From NCBI RefSeq assembly GCF_900108095.1, contig NZ_FNWL01000002.1, forward strand, positions 602,748 through 666,747: a stretch of DNA of 64,000 bases. The letters run 5' to 3'. The stretch comes from Natronorubrum sediminis. Its GTDB lineage: Archaea; Halobacteriota; Halobacteria; Halobacteriales; Natrialbaceae. Made by a program: the position numbers and the translations under genes. The notes beneath the pieces are model-generated. The model made no database searches. It was given only the letters and a program-made list of their open reading frames with translations, and was not told the DNA's origin. Below, piece by piece: positions 34,148-43,284 of the stretch. Numbering within the stretch: position 1 is the stretch's first letter; each line of letters opens with the position of its first letter.

Positions 34148-35790
34148 CGCTCACCTCTGCGCTCAGAACCGAACTCGGAGACGGGTTCGGCAGTGGTCGA
34201 TGCCTCGTCTGCTTCGTCTGGATCTTCGCCGGCCATGAGGAGGCCGAGGGTCTCTTCGGTGAGTGACTCTGGATCAGTAACGTCCATAAAGGAACCTTCG
34301 TAGATGACCGCCAATCTGTCGGAGAGACTTCGTACTTCGTCGAGATTCGACGAGATGAGCACAATCGCAACGCCCTCTCGACGCAACTCGAGGAGGCGCT
34401 CGTGGATGAACTCCGTCGAGCCGATGTCGACGCCACGAGTCGGGTGGGTCGCGACGACGAGTTCCGGGTCTCGTTCGAACTCCCGCCCGACGATGAACTT
34501 CTGTTGATTCCCACCCGAGAACGCTTCGGCGTCCGCGTCCGCGTTGGGCGGTCGAACGTCGTACGTTTCAATGATGTCTTCTGAGTGTTCGCGGACGGCC
34601 TTCCAATCGATCTGATTCGACTGCGTGAACGTCTCCGCGCGTTGGCTCCCGAGTACGCCGTTTTCGACCAGATCGAACGGCATCACCAACCCGCGCGTGT
34701 GTCTGTCCTCGGGAATGTAGGACATGCCGGCGTCGATCCGGTCGCGTCGCGACCACTCCGTAATCTCGGCCCCCTCCATCGAAATCGTCCCCGCTTCTGG
34801 CTGTCGGAGTCCGGTGATGGCCTCGACCAGTTCAGCCTGCCCGTTGCCGTCGACGCCGGCGATACCGAGGACTTCACCGGCACGCACCTCCAGGTCGATT
34901 TCCGAGACAGCTTCGACACCGCGGGAGTCCTCGACGGTGAGGTCCGCGACCGAGAGCACCGTCTCTCCGGCGTCGTTGGCCGCCGTTTCGGCCTCGAGGA
35001 GGACTTCTCGCCCGACCATGTGTTCGGCCAGCTCCGAGCGCGTCGTGGTGTTCGGGTCGACGGTGCTGACGGATTCGCCGTCTCGAAGGACGGTGATCGC
35101 GTCCGCGGCGTGGGTCGCCTCGCCGAGTTTGTGCGTGATGAAGATGATCGTCTTCCCCTGGTCGGTGAGTTCCTCGAGAACGTCGTAGAGCCCCTCGACT
35201 TCCTGGGGCGTCAACACGGCCGTCGGCTCGTCCAGGATGAGCACGTCCGCCCCACGGTAGAGGGCCTTGAGGATCTCGACGCGCTGTTGGACGCCGACGC
35301 TGCAGTCGGCGACTTTCGCGTCCGGATCGACGTCGAATCCGTACCGATCACAGAGGTCTCGAATTTCACGAGTGACTCGCTCGCGGTCGACTGCCAACCC
35401 GAACCACTTTCGGGGCTCGTTGCCGAGGGCGATGTTCTCCGCGACGGTCATCGTGTCGACCAACATGAAGTGCTGGTGGATCATGCCGACCCCCGCGTCG
35501 ATCGCGTCTCGAGGAGACGAAAACGATCGCGTCGTTCCGTCGACGACGACGTCGCCCTCGTTGGGCTCGTAGAGCCCGTAGAGAACGTTCATCAGGGTCG
35601 TCTTTCCGGCTCCGTTCTCACCGAGCAGCGCGTGAACGGTTCCCCGTTCGACGCGCAAGTCGACGTCGTCGTTCGCGATAACCCCCGGAAAGCGCTTCGT
35701 GATACCGTCGAGATGTACTGCGAGGTCGCTTGCAGACGCTGTGCCACCCACACCCGCATCGTCGGTTTGTCCCGGTCCCGGCTCGCTCAT
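34144..35790 (-). CDS. Nucleoside-type ABC transporter ATPase with two nucleotide-binding domains
   Basis: A cytoplasmic protein of 548 residues with two fused ABC domains, as in sugar and nucleoside importers (RbsA/YufO type). Domain one has Walker A GENGAGKTTL, signature DCSVGVQQRVEILKAL and Walker B VLILDEPTAVLTPQE. Domain two has a degenerate Walker A (GVDGNGQAEL), signature FSGGNQQKFIVGREF and ATHPTRGVDIG in place of a full Walker B. The loss of a Lys in the second Walker A is usual for this family. The start is 35790; bmpA ends 6 bases upstream. Confidence 0.92.
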   Translation of the reverse strand: MSEPGPGQTDDAGVGGTASASDLAVHLDGITKRFPGVIANDDVDLRVERGTVHALLGENGAGKTTLMNVLYGLYEPNEGDVVVDGTTRSFSSPRDAIDAGVGMIHQHFMLVDTMTVAENIALGNEPRKWFGLAVDRERVTREIRDLCDRYGFDVDPDAKVADCSVGVQQRVEILKALYRGADVLILDEPTAVLTPQEVEGLYDVLEELTDQGKTIIFITHKLGEATHAADAITVLRDGESVSTVDPNTTTRSELAEHMVGREVLLEAETAANDAGETVLSVADLTVEDSRGVEAVSEIDLEVRAGEVLGIAGVDGNGQAELVEAITGLRQPEAGTISMEGAEITEWSRRDRIDAGMSYIPEDRHTRGLVMPFDLVENGVLGSQRAETFTQSNQIDWKAVREHSEDIIETYDVRPPNADADAEAFSGGNQQKFIVGREFERDPELVVATHPTRGVDIGSTEFIHERLLELRREGVAIVLISSNLDEVRSLSDRLAVIYEGSFMDVTDPESLTEETLGLLMAGEDPDEADEASTTAEPVSEFGSERRGER

Positions 35791-35796
35791 ACGCTA

Positions 35797-36858
35797 TTAG
35801 ACGTCGTCTGGATCGTCTGGAACGTCGATATCGCCGTCGATGATTTCTTCTTCGGACTCCTCGAGTTCGTCGAGGATATCGTCCGGAATCTCGTCGCCGA
35901 TCGTCTCGCCGAGGACAACCTCGACGCCGTCGTCCTCGAGTCCGAGTTCTTCGATTTCGCCGCCCTCGAACTCGTCGTTGACGACCGATTCGACCGCCGT
36001 GAGGACTGCCTCGTCGACGCGCTTGACCATACTCGCGAGGATAACGTCCGCATAGTCTTCTTCCTGAACCGATTGATCGGCGTCGACGCCGATCGCGAAT
36101 CGGCCTTCTTCTTCTGCGACCTGGAAGACGCCGATCCCGGCACCGCCAGCCGCGTGGAAGATGATGTCCGCGCCTTGATCTTCGTACAGCGTCGAGGCTG
36201 CTTCACGGCCGCCGGACGTGTCGTCGAAGGAGTCGACGTAGATACTCTCGACGTCGACGTCGTCGTTCGCGTACTCGACGCCGGCGGTGAAACCGGCCTC
36301 GAAGGATTCGATCAGCGGCGATTCGTCGCCGCCGACGAAGCCGACGACTGTTTCGTCCGGGTCCGTCTCGCTGTCCCCAGCGGAGAACTCTTCGGTCGTC
36401 AAAAGACCCGCGAGGTGGCCGACCTGAAACGAGCCGCCGGGTTCGTCGAACGTGTAGCTGCGGACGTTGTCCGCTTCGACGACGGTGTCGATGATAATGA
36501 AACTCTGGTCGTCGTACTCCTCGGCGTTGTCCTCGAGTGCGTCTTCTTGCTCGTAGCCGACGCAGGTGACGAGGTCGTAGTCGCCGGGTTCGGCGTAGTC
36601 GCGTTGCATGTTGTCGAACTCGCTTTGTTCGCTGGGTTCGGACTCGTTGTACCCGACGTCGAACTCGTCCGCCGCGTCGTTGATGCCCTGGCTCGCCATG
36701 TCGTTGAACGAGTTGTCACCGAGGCCGCCGGTGGAGTACACCATCCCAACCTGGTACTCGGATTCGTCTTCGTCACCGAATCCACCAACGCAACCGGCGA
36801 CAGTGGTCAATCCTGCAATACTTGCACCCGCAAGGAACCGCCGTCGATTCTGCGCCAT
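35797..36858 (-). CDS. BmpA/PnrA-family substrate-binding Tat lipoprotein
   Basis: A protein of 353 residues. NRRRFLAGASIAGLTTVAGC is a Tat signal ending in a lipobox Cys at residue 23. The mature part is a periplasmic-binding-protein type I fold of the BMP family: GMVYSTGGLGDNSFNDMASQ, then FIIIDTVVEADNVRSYTFDE and GFVGGDESPLIESFEAGFTA, and ADIIFHAAGGAGIGVFQVA. Family members bind purine nucleosides and related compounds. It is the first gene of the import operon and ends with a very acidic tail. A TATA-like GTATAAAC lies about 28 bases before the start. Confidence 0.92.
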   Translation of the reverse strand: MAQNRRRFLAGASIAGLTTVAGCVGGFGDEDESEYQVGMVYSTGGLGDNSFNDMASQGINDAADEFDVGYNESEPSEQSEFDNMQRDYAEPGDYDLVTCVGYEQEDALEDNAEEYDDQSFIIIDTVVEADNVRSYTFDEPGGSFQVGHLAGLLTTEEFSAGDSETDPDETVVGFVGGDESPLIESFEAGFTAGVEYANDDVDVESIYVDSFDDTSGGREAASTLYEDQGADIIFHAAGGAGIGVFQVAEEEGRFAIGVDADQSVQEEDYADVILASMVKRVDEAVLTAVESVVNDEFEGGEIEELGLEDDGVEVVLGETIGDEIPDDILDELEESEEEIIDGDIDVPDDPDDV

Positions 36859-36883
36859 GAACCAGATTAGCGTAGACCTCCGG

Positions 36884-36942
36884 TTTATACTCGTCGGAAT
36901 CGACGAATGTAATAGTAAGAGAACGTGTACTGGGCAACCAGT
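36884..36942 (-). promoter_or_regulatory. bmpA operon promoter with upstream dyad
   Basis: On the minus strand GTATAAAC (36884-36891) sits at leaderless distance from the bmpA ATG at 36858. Further upstream is the dyad ACTGG-GCAA-CCAGT (36929-36942). The dyad lies above the core promoter, where an activator would bind. Confidence 0.4.
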
Positions 36943-37040
36943 CCCATCCCAAATAACTAGTACTAAATTACACCTCTCTCCGCTCGTTCAAATAGCGGAC
37001 AACTGCGGTTTCGCCAATCTACCGGGACCGACGCGAATCC

Positions 37041-38447
37041 CTATCGATGTGTTCCGATCGTCGCTTCGACGACCGACCGCGCGTCCGCCACGAGTTCGTC
37101 GACGGTATCGCTCTCGGCGTAGATCCGCACGTACGGCTCGGTGCCACTCGGTCGCACGAGAATCCAGGAGGCGTCCTCGAACTCGAGGCGGACGCCGTAG
37201 TCGGTGTCGACCGACGCCCCGGCGAAGGCTTCGGGGAGTTCTCGCTCGAGGGCGGCCATCGTCTCCGCTTTGGCGTGATCGGGACAGTCGACGCTGACTT
37301 TTCGGTACGGCCGTTCGGTGACCGGTTCGCGAAGGGTTTCGGTATCGCCAGCTTCGGCGACGAGCGTGGCGACGATGGCCGCGCTGGCGACACCGTCGAT
37401 CCAGCCGCCGAAGTGCGTGTGGATGTGCTTCCAGGGTTCGGCGGCGAAGACGACGGCCGTCTCACCGGCGGTTTCGGCCGCCCGTTCGCGCTCTCGAGCG
37501 ATTCCCTCGTGAAGCGCGCCGAGTCGGACGCGTTCGACGCGACCGCCAGCCTCGCGGACTCGTTCGTCGATCCGCGCGGAGGCGTTCGGCGTCGTGACGA
37601 CGACCGGGTCGTCCGCGTCGCTTTCAGCGGTGTAGTGGGCCGCGACGACCGCGAGGATCGTATCCTCGTGAATCACGTCGCCGTCGGGTCCGAGAACGAC
37701 CAGTCGGTCGGCGTCGCCGTCGTGTGCCACTCCGACGTCGACGGAAGCGGACTCGAGGAAGGCGGCGAAGTCGGTGAGCGTCTCCGGCGTCGGCTTGCTC
37801 GGGCGAGCGCCGAAGTGACCGTCGACGTTCGCGTTGAGCGCGACCACGTCGGCACCCAGGCGGGAGAGGACGTGTGGCGTCGCGTGGGCGGCCACCCCAT
37901 TGCCACAGTCGACGGCGACGGAGAGCCCCTCGAGCGGCGAGTCGTCACTCGGCGTTTCGTCACCCGACCCGGAGGCCGCCTGATCTACGACGTACTCGAC
38001 GACGGCGTCGCGATACTCCTCGAGTACGTCGAACGAGCCCGATTTGCCCCACTCGTCCCACTCGGCTGGTTCGCGTGGCTCCTCTCCGACGACGAGCGAC
38101 TCGATGGCGTGTTCTGCGGTCTGGTCGAACTCGACGCCGTCCGTGAAGAGTTTGATGCCGTTGTCTTCGGGCGGATTGTGACTCGCGGTGAGCATGACTC
38201 CCTTGCGCCCCCGTGAGGCGTACGCGAGTGTCGGCGTCGGAACCTCTCCGAGTCGATAGACGTCAGAGCCGGCGCTCTCGAGGCCGGCTTCGATCGCTGC
38301 GGCGAGTGCTGGGCCGGTCTCTCTGCCGTCGCGCCCGACGACGAACGCCGTGTCGGGATCGCCGGCGGCCTGGCCGACTGCGAGCGCACGCGACGGAGAG
38401 ACCGCCTCGACTGGACCACGAATCCCCGCTGTTCCAAAGAGCGTCAT
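37041..38447 (-). CDS. Phosphohexomutase (phosphoglucomutase/phosphomannomutase family)
   Basis: A protein of 468 residues of the alpha-D-phosphohexomutase superfamily. FGTAGIRG opens it, VMLTASHNPPEDNGIKL contains the phosphoserine loop (TASHNP), DGDADRLVVLGPDG is the metal-binding loop, and FAAEPWKHIHTHFGGWIDGV is the sugar-binding loop. SGTEPYVRIYAE is the phosphate-binding domain 4. It could act on glucose, mannose or glucosamine phosphates (GlmM-like); haloarchaea have several paralogues. Given GlmS and the GlmU-like gene at 53-56 kb, a GlmM role is possible but not shown. Confidence 0.9.
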   Translation of the reverse strand: MTLFGTAGIRGPVEAVSPSRALAVGQAAGDPDTAFVVGRDGRETGPALAAAIEAGLESAGSDVYRLGEVPTPTLAYASRGRKGVMLTASHNPPEDNGIKLFTDGVEFDQTAEHAIESLVVGEEPREPAEWDEWGKSGSFDVLEEYRDAVVEYVVDQAASGSGDETPSDDSPLEGLSVAVDCGNGVAAHATPHVLSRLGADVVALNANVDGHFGARPSKPTPETLTDFAAFLESASVDVGVAHDGDADRLVVLGPDGDVIHEDTILAVVAAHYTAESDADDPVVVTTPNASARIDERVREAGGRVERVRLGALHEGIARERERAAETAGETAVVFAAEPWKHIHTHFGGWIDGVASAAIVATLVAEAGDTETLREPVTERPYRKVSVDCPDHAKAETMAALERELPEAFAGASVDTDYGVRLEFEDASWILVRPSGTEPYVRIYAESDTVDELVADARSVVEATIGTHR

Positions 38448-38577
38448 AGCTGGGCGTTCCGCGAGGAACTACTTAGCAGCGGTGGGATAGATCGATCCTG
38501 GACTGACCTGATGGTCGGGCACGAAACACGAGTACGAACCGTGAGCGAACGGTGAAAGCGAGCGAGCAACGCGTGAA

Positions 38578-38595
38578 AACGGGCGAAAACGCCCC
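38578..38595 (-). terminator. Hairpin with T-rich flanks after maoC
   Basis: On the minus strand GGGCG-TTTT-CGCCC (38581-38594) is followed by GTTTTCACG. It lies 12 bases beyond the maoC stop and probably ends that transcript. Confidence 0.55.
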
Positions 38596-38606
38596 ATCGA
38601 AGGAAC

Positions 38607-39242
38607 CTATTCCTCAGGGAGTTCGTCGATCAGAACGACGGCTTCGCCGTCGATAACGGTGACGTCCTCCGCTTCGTTCCGGACGACCGTCTCGAGGCGG
38701 TACTGACGGTTGCCAAGGTCCTCGGCGACTTCGACGCGGGCGGAGACGCGGTCACCGATGGCGACTGGTCCGCTGAACTCGAGGTCCTGAGAGAGATAGA
38801 CCGTGAGCCCGGGAAGGCGGGCCAGCGCGGCACTGATGAGCCCGGAGACGAGCGTCCCGTGGACGATTCGCTCGCCAAAGCGCGTGTCCGCGGCGAACGC
38901 CTCGTCTAAGTGCAGCCGATTGGTATCGCCGCTGATGCGGGCGAACTCGCGAACGTCGTCTTCGGTGATGGTCTTCTCGAACGTGACGGTGTCTCCGACT
39001 TCGATCTCGTCCGGATCGTCGACCGTTCGCTCGAAGTGCCACTCGAGGTCCGAGTGTTCGACCGACGAAATGGACGCGCCAACGGACTCGCTGTCGGTGC
39101 CGTTCGCAAACTGCGGCGTCAGGAAACTCGAGGCCATCGATCGGTTGAGGGCCGTTGCGCTCTCGACGAACGTCCGTGCCATCGACGTCCACGCCTCGGT
39201 AACGGCAGTTACGTTTCGTGCCGCGGTGTTCTGGTCGGACAT
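38607..39242 (-). CDS. MaoC/(R)-specific enoyl-CoA hydratase-like protein of the PHA locus
   Basis: A protein of 211 residues. Residues of about 90-211 are a hot-dog MaoC domain: VTFEKTITEDDVREFARISG, DTNRLHLDEAFA with the catalytic Asp/His pair, then RFGERIVHGTLVSGLISAAL. An N-terminal region of about 85 residues of weak pattern precedes it. (R)-hydratases supply (R)-3-hydroxyacyl-CoA from beta-oxidation to PHA synthase. It is divergent from phaR, the position it takes in other haloarchaeal PHA clusters. Confidence 0.88.
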   Translation of the reverse strand: MSDQNTAARNVTAVTEAWTSMARTFVESATALNRSMASSFLTPQFANGTDSESVGASISSVEHSDLEWHFERTVDDPDEIEVGDTVTFEKTITEDDVREFARISGDTNRLHLDEAFAADTRFGERIVHGTLVSGLISAALARLPGLTVYLSQDLEFSGPVAIGDRVSARVEVAEDLGNRQYRLETVVRNEAEDVTVIDGEAVVLIDELPEE

Positions 39243-39417
39243 CTACTGGTTGGTAAGCCTGACGTGGTTATGACTTCTTTGGCTGCACCAATCTACGTTT
39301 ACACCGAACACAACTGAACGTTATCTGTTCGGTCACCCCCGAACGCAGTATGCACGGAAAACGGACATTCTCCACACCCACCTAGTCAGTGAGTCGAGAT
39401 CGTTCCCGCACCATTAG

Positions 39418-39434
39418 ATACCATCAGATGGTAT
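39418..39434 (+). promoter_or_regulatory. Perfect dyad upstream of phaR
   Basis: ATACCATC-A-GATGGTAT is a perfect 17-base dyad, followed by a further half-site-like TTGATGG. A TATA-like CCCTTATCAC (about 39455-39464) follows, 24-33 bases before the phaR ATG. Autoregulation by PhaR is known in Haloferax mediterranei; this dyad is the natural candidate site here. Confidence 0.5.
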
Positions 39435-39487
39435 TTGATGGTTTTCTTCGGAAACCCTTATCACGACTGTGCTCGTTGACTCTGGTG

Positions 39488-39808
39488 ATGACGGACGACC
39501 CCGATCCATCGCGCTGGTTCCCGCCCGCACTGTTCGCTGAGCAGATGCAAGAAACTGGAGAACAGTGGGCCGAGTCCCAACAGGAGTTGCTCGAGACGAT
39601 GATGGCTAGCAGTCAGTCGACACCGTTCGACGCGTCCTCGGCGATCGGACCGATGACGCTCGGTACGGCGACGTTCAAGGCTCGCGTCCAGAGCGGCGGC
39701 CGAATCAGCGTTCCCGAACCGGAACGAGACGCCCTCGACATCGAAGAGGGCGACATCGTTCAGACGATCGTGGTCCCCGTCAAACGCGACCGCGAGGAAG
39801 ACGACTGA
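39488..39808 (+). CDS. phaR: AbrB-type regulator of the PHA locus
   Basis: A protein of 106 residues. The C-terminal 45 residues are an AbrB/SpoVT swapped-hairpin domain: FKARVQSGGRISVPEPERDA, then LDIEEGDIVQTIVVPV. The N-terminal 55 residues (WFPPALFAEQMQETGEQWAE) are helical and resemble the granule-associated part of phasins. In Haloferax mediterranei the gene in this position, PhaR, represses phaRP and helps granule formation; the assignment rests on position and fold. The start is ATG 39488, with GTG 39485 possible. First of the phaR-phaP-phaE-phaC group. Confidence 0.82.
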   Translation: MTDDPDPSRWFPPALFAEQMQETGEQWAESQQELLETMMASSQSTPFDASSAIGPMTLGTATFKARVQSGGRISVPEPERDALDIEEGDIVQTIVVPVKRDREEDD

Positions 39809-39829
39809 CTCACGAACCACTACCCACCC

Positions 39830-40315
39830 ATGACCCAGAATCCATTCACCGCGATGCTTACCGCCCAGCGAAACGCACTCGAACGAACCCAGACACTCAC
39901 TCACGACAGTCTCGAGGCCCAGCAGTCCACGATTCGCGCCTTCGGCGAGTTCCTCGACCGAACGAAGGAGTTGACCGAGTCGAACGCCGAACTGTCCCAG
40001 GGAACGATTCACGCGTCCCTCGACGCGCTCGAGGCCTCGATGCCCGAGGAGGCTGCCGACTTCGACGACCTCCGCGAACTCGTCGACGACGGCTTCGAAT
40101 CGGGAACCGAGGCACAACTCGCCACCCTCGAGGCGATCAGCGAGACACTTTCGGAAGCCGAAGCCGCCTCCGAAGAGGTCTCGGCCAGCTACGCAGAGGT
40201 CGTCGACACCTCCTTCGACGCGTTCCTCGACGCACACGAACAGGTCGAACGCAACGTCGCTGCCGTGGCCGACACCGTCGACGACGCAACCACGGAATTT
40301 GACGTTTCTGCCTAG
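39830..40315 (+). CDS. phaP: PHA granule phasin
   Basis: An almost fully helical acidic protein of 161 residues (MTQNPFTAMLTAQRNALERT, then long Glu/Ala-rich heptads such as ISETLSEAEAASEEVSASYA). Phasins coat the surface of PHA granules and control their number and size. No enzyme motif is present. It is assigned by pattern and by its place between phaR (22 bases upstream) and phaE (51 bases downstream). Confidence 0.82.
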   Translation: MTQNPFTAMLTAQRNALERTQTLTHDSLEAQQSTIRAFGEFLDRTKELTESNAELSQGTIHASLDALEASMPEEAADFDDLRELVDDGFESGTEAQLATLEAISETLSEAEAASEEVSASYAEVVDTSFDAFLDAHEQVERNVAAVADTVDDATTEFDVSA

Positions 40316-40365
40316 TTGAAAGACGGGTTGCAGTCTTTTCACGCCGACTACCGTAGTTACTACTC

Positions 40366-40908
40366 ATGTCCGATTCACAGCCTCCCGCTCAGCAGTGGAA
40401 CAGCGTCGTCGAACAGTGGAACGAACAGTTCCTCGATGCCCTCGAGCAAAACGTCGAAGCCCAGGCCCAGTTCGTCGAGAGTTGGTCCGGTAGCGTCGAC
40501 GACGTCACCGAGGGCGAGGAACTCTCCGAGGGCGTCCAGGGCTACGCTCGAGCCTACGAGACGTGGATGAGCGCGTCCCAGCGGATGGTCGAACAGCTAA
40601 CCGAGACGCTCGACGGCGAGGATCTCGACGTCGAGGCGTTTCGCGACATCTGGCTCGATACGGCCAACGAAGCGTTCAAAGAGGTCATGTCGACGACGGC
40701 GTTCGCGCAGGCGACCGGCGAAACCGTCGGTGACGTCTTCGAACTCCAACAGCAAGCCGACGAGGCGTCCCAGGAGACCCTTCGAACGCTCGGCTTCGCG
40801 ACCGAAGACGACGTCGTCGAAGTCGGCGACCGACTCGTCGAACTCGAGCGTCGTCAACACGCCGTCGAAACGAAACTCGATCGTATCCTCGAACACCTAG
40901 ACGAATGA
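40366..40908 (+). CDS. phaE: PHA synthase subunit PhaE (class III)
   Basis: A protein of 180 residues. It begins [20 protein letters not shown], with paired Trp residues typical of haloarchaeal PhaE, and ends in a coiled-coil ([20 protein letters not shown]). PhaE forms the class III synthase with PhaC and is needed for its activity. It overlaps phaC by 4 bases (ATGA), so the two subunits are translationally coupled in near-equal amounts. Confidence 0.9.
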   Translation: MSDSQPPAQQWNSVVEQWNEQFLDALEQNVEAQAQFVESWSGSVDDVTEGEELSEGVQGYARAYETWMSASQRMVEQLTETLDGEDLDVEAFRDIWLDTANEAFKEVMSTTAFAQATGETVGDVFELQQQADEASQETLRTLGFATEDDVVEVGDRLVELERRQHAVETKLDRILEHLDE

Positions 40909-42254
40909 ATAACCCATACGCGACCGTTCTGGACATGCAACGACAGGCCTGGGAGGTTTCCGCCGAACTGGCCGAAAAGAGCGGCGTCGCCCCCGAGCGC
41001 GCGCAGACGGTCGACTCTGTCGAGGTCGGAGCAACGCCGAGTGAGGTCGTCTACACCGAGAACAAACTCGAGTTGCTCCACTACGAGCCACGCACAGAGA
41101 CCCAACACGACGTTCCCATTCTCGTCGTGTACGCGCTGATCAACAAACCCTACATCCTCGACTTGCAGCCGGATCGCTCCGTCGTCCAGACGCTGCTCGA
41201 GGCCGGCTTCGACGTGTATCTGATCGACTGGGGAGAGCCCTCGAAACTCGATCGATCGCTGGGCCTCGACGACTACGTCAATCGTTACATCGACAACTGC
41301 GTCGACGAAGTTCGCGAGCGGTCGGGCCAGGAATCGATCAACATCCTCGGCTACTGCATGGGCGGTACGAAGTCGGCGATGTACGCCTCGCTCTACCCCG
41401 AGAAGGTCGAAAATCTCGCGTTGATGGCCGCCGGGCTCTGCTTCGACGGCGAGGGGGGCGTGCTCGAACTCTGGGGGAGCGAGGAGTACTACAGTCCCGA
41501 GACGATCACCGACACGTTCGACAACGTCCCCGCGGAGTTTCTGGACGTCGGCTTCGCGTTGATGGATCCCGTCGCGAACAACGTCACGAAGTACGTCCGA
41601 TTCTACGACAACATGGAAGACGAGGAGTTCGTCGAGAACTTCGCGCGGATGGAACGCTGGCTCGACGAAGGCATCGACGTGGCCGGACGCGCCTACGAGG
41701 AGTTCATCCGCGACATCTATCAGGAGAACGCTCTCGCCGAGAACGACCTCCACCTGAACGGCGAGCACGTCGACCTCTCGAACATCGACATGCCCGTCCT
41801 CCAGATCGTCGCGGAGTACGACCACCTCATCCCGCCGGAAGCCTCGAAGCCGTTCAACGAACTCGTCTCCTCCGACGACACCGAGATCCTCGAGTTCGCG
41901 ACGGGCCACATCGGGATGTCGGTCTCCTCTCGAAGCCACGCCGAACTCTGGCCGCAGGTCTGTGAGTGGTTCGAAGCGCGGTCGGCCGACGCTTCGCTCG
42001 AGGCAGAACCCGAAGCGCCTGCTCCGGCCGAAGACGACGCGGCCCTCGCAGAAGACACCGCCGGCGACGAGTCCGGTCCGACCGACCTGACGGAAATCGA
42101 CGGTATCGGCCCGGCGTACGCGGAGCAACTCCGCGAAACGGGGATCGAAACCGCGGGTCAACTCGCGAACGCGACTGTCACCGAACTCGCCACAGAGACG
42201 GGACTTTCACCCGGGCGTCTCGAGAACTGGATCGAACAGGCACGATCCCGTTAG
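40905..42254 (+). CDS. phaC: PHA synthase catalytic subunit PhaC with C-terminal helix-hairpin-helix tail
   Basis: A class III synthase of 449 residues. The lipase-like box GYCMGG (149-154) holds the catalytic Cys151. Asp306 (EYDHLIPP) and His335 (TGHIG) complete the triad. It polymerises (R)-3-hydroxyacyl-CoA into PHA on the granule. After an acidic Ala/Glu/Pro linker (361-392), residues 394-447 form a helix-hairpin-helix module: [20 protein letters not shown], then [14 protein letters not shown]. Haloarchaeal PhaC proteins are known to carry a longer C-terminus, but this module resembles nucleic-acid-binding HhH domains, and its role here is unknown. Confidence 0.95.
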   Translation: MNNPYATVLDMQRQAWEVSAELAEKSGVAPERAQTVDSVEVGATPSEVVYTENKLELLHYEPRTETQHDVPILVVYALINKPYILDLQPDRSVVQTLLEAGFDVYLIDWGEPSKLDRSLGLDDYVNRYIDNCVDEVRERSGQESINILGYCMGGTKSAMYASLYPEKVENLALMAAGLCFDGEGGVLELWGSEEYYSPETITDTFDNVPAEFLDVGFALMDPVANNVTKYVRFYDNMEDEEFVENFARMERWLDEGIDVAGRAYEEFIRDIYQENALAENDLHLNGEHVDLSNIDMPVLQIVAEYDHLIPPEASKPFNELVSSDDTEILEFATGHIGMSVSSRSHAELWPQVCEWFEARSADASLEAEPEAPAPAEDDAALAEDTAGDESGPTDLTEIDGIGPAYAEQLRETGIETAGQLANATVTELATETGLSPGRLENWIEQARSR

Positions 42255-42418
42255 CCCGCCTCGAACGAACGGTCGGACCCGCACCGTCGATCCGGCCAGA
42301 TCGCCGAACTTGTTTCCGCGACGTCCGTCCTTCCGTATCTTGACCCGTCTCGCCCCCGAATTGTATCTTTTGATGATGGACACGCCGTTATTTAATCCCG
42401 CTCGTTGAACGGGCGACT

Positions 42419-43162
42419 ATGACGATGGAAGGGCGGACGTGCGTTATCACCGGGTCAGCACGGGGTATCGGTCGCGGAATCGCAGAACACCTCGGGGACG
42501 AGGGTGCAAACGTCGTCGTCAACTACCGGACGTCGGAGCAACCCGCACTCGAGGCCGTTGAAATAATCGAAGCCGCAGGTGGAAACGCGGTCACCGCGAA
42601 GGCCGATGTCGCCATCCGAGACGAGGTCGAACACATGCACGAGGTCTGCCACGAGGCGTTCGGGCCGGCTGACGTGCTGGTCAACAACGCGGGGATCACC
42701 GCCGACGACCAGTTCATGGAGATGACCCGCGAGGAGTGGGATCGAGTCATGGACGTCAACTTAGGCGGGATGTTCAACTGCACCCAGACGTTCTTCGACG
42801 ACATCTGGAACGCAGAGGAAGGTCGATTGATCAACATCTCGAGCGTCGTCGGCAAGCAGGGGAACTTCGGACAGGCGAACTACGCTGCGGCGAAGAGCGG
42901 CATGTTCGGCTTCACGCGAACGATCGCGCTCGAGTTGGCCAAGGGTGGGTCGACGGCAAACTGCGTCGCCCCCGGCTTCACCCGCACGGACATGCTCGAG
43001 AGCGTTCCCGAGACGGTCTTAGAGCGCGTCATCTCGGGCATCCCGCTCGAGCGATTGGCCGAAGTCGAAGACATCGCCGCAGTCGTGCGCTTTCTGGCGA
43101 GCGAGGACTCGTCGTACGTGACGGGCGAAGTGATCGACGTCAACGGCGGAATGGACCTATAG
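42419..43162 (+). CDS. phaB: Acetoacetyl-CoA reductase, SDR family (PhaB/FabG-like)
   Basis: A protein of 247 residues of the classical short-chain dehydrogenase family. It has the cofactor motif TGSARGIGRG (11-20), NNAG (about 91-94), a catalytic Ser in INISSVVG and the YAAAK pair (Y154, K158 region). It reduces acetoacetyl-CoA with NAD(P)H to (R)-3-hydroxybutyryl-CoA, the PhaC substrate. A TATA-like TTATTTAAT (42389-42397) lies about 26 bases before the start, so it has its own promoter and a leaderless start at MTMEGRT (42419). Fatty-acid FabG function is not expected in archaea. Confidence 0.9.
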   Translation: MTMEGRTCVITGSARGIGRGIAEHLGDEGANVVVNYRTSEQPALEAVEIIEAAGGNAVTAKADVAIRDEVEHMHEVCHEAFGPADVLVNNAGITADDQFMEMTREEWDRVMDVNLGGMFNCTQTFFDDIWNAEEGRLINISSVVGKQGNFGQANYAAAKSGMFGFTRTIALELAKGGSTANCVAPGFTRTDMLESVPETVLERVISGIPLERLAEVEDIAAVVRFLASEDSSYVTGEVIDVNGGMDL

Positions 43163-43284
43163 AGGCTCCGTTCACCGGACGGCCGACGCGCTCGAGTCGC
43201 CTCGTGATCCCATCTCGGCTCGTGTCATCGTCTCGATTTCACTCGAACGTTAGGAATTATCATGCACGAAGTGAATCGATCGGT

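Noticed and set aside
34585-36870. Long plus-strand frame of 761 residues
   Set aside because: It is antisense to bmpA and the transporter ATPase. No motif is visible.
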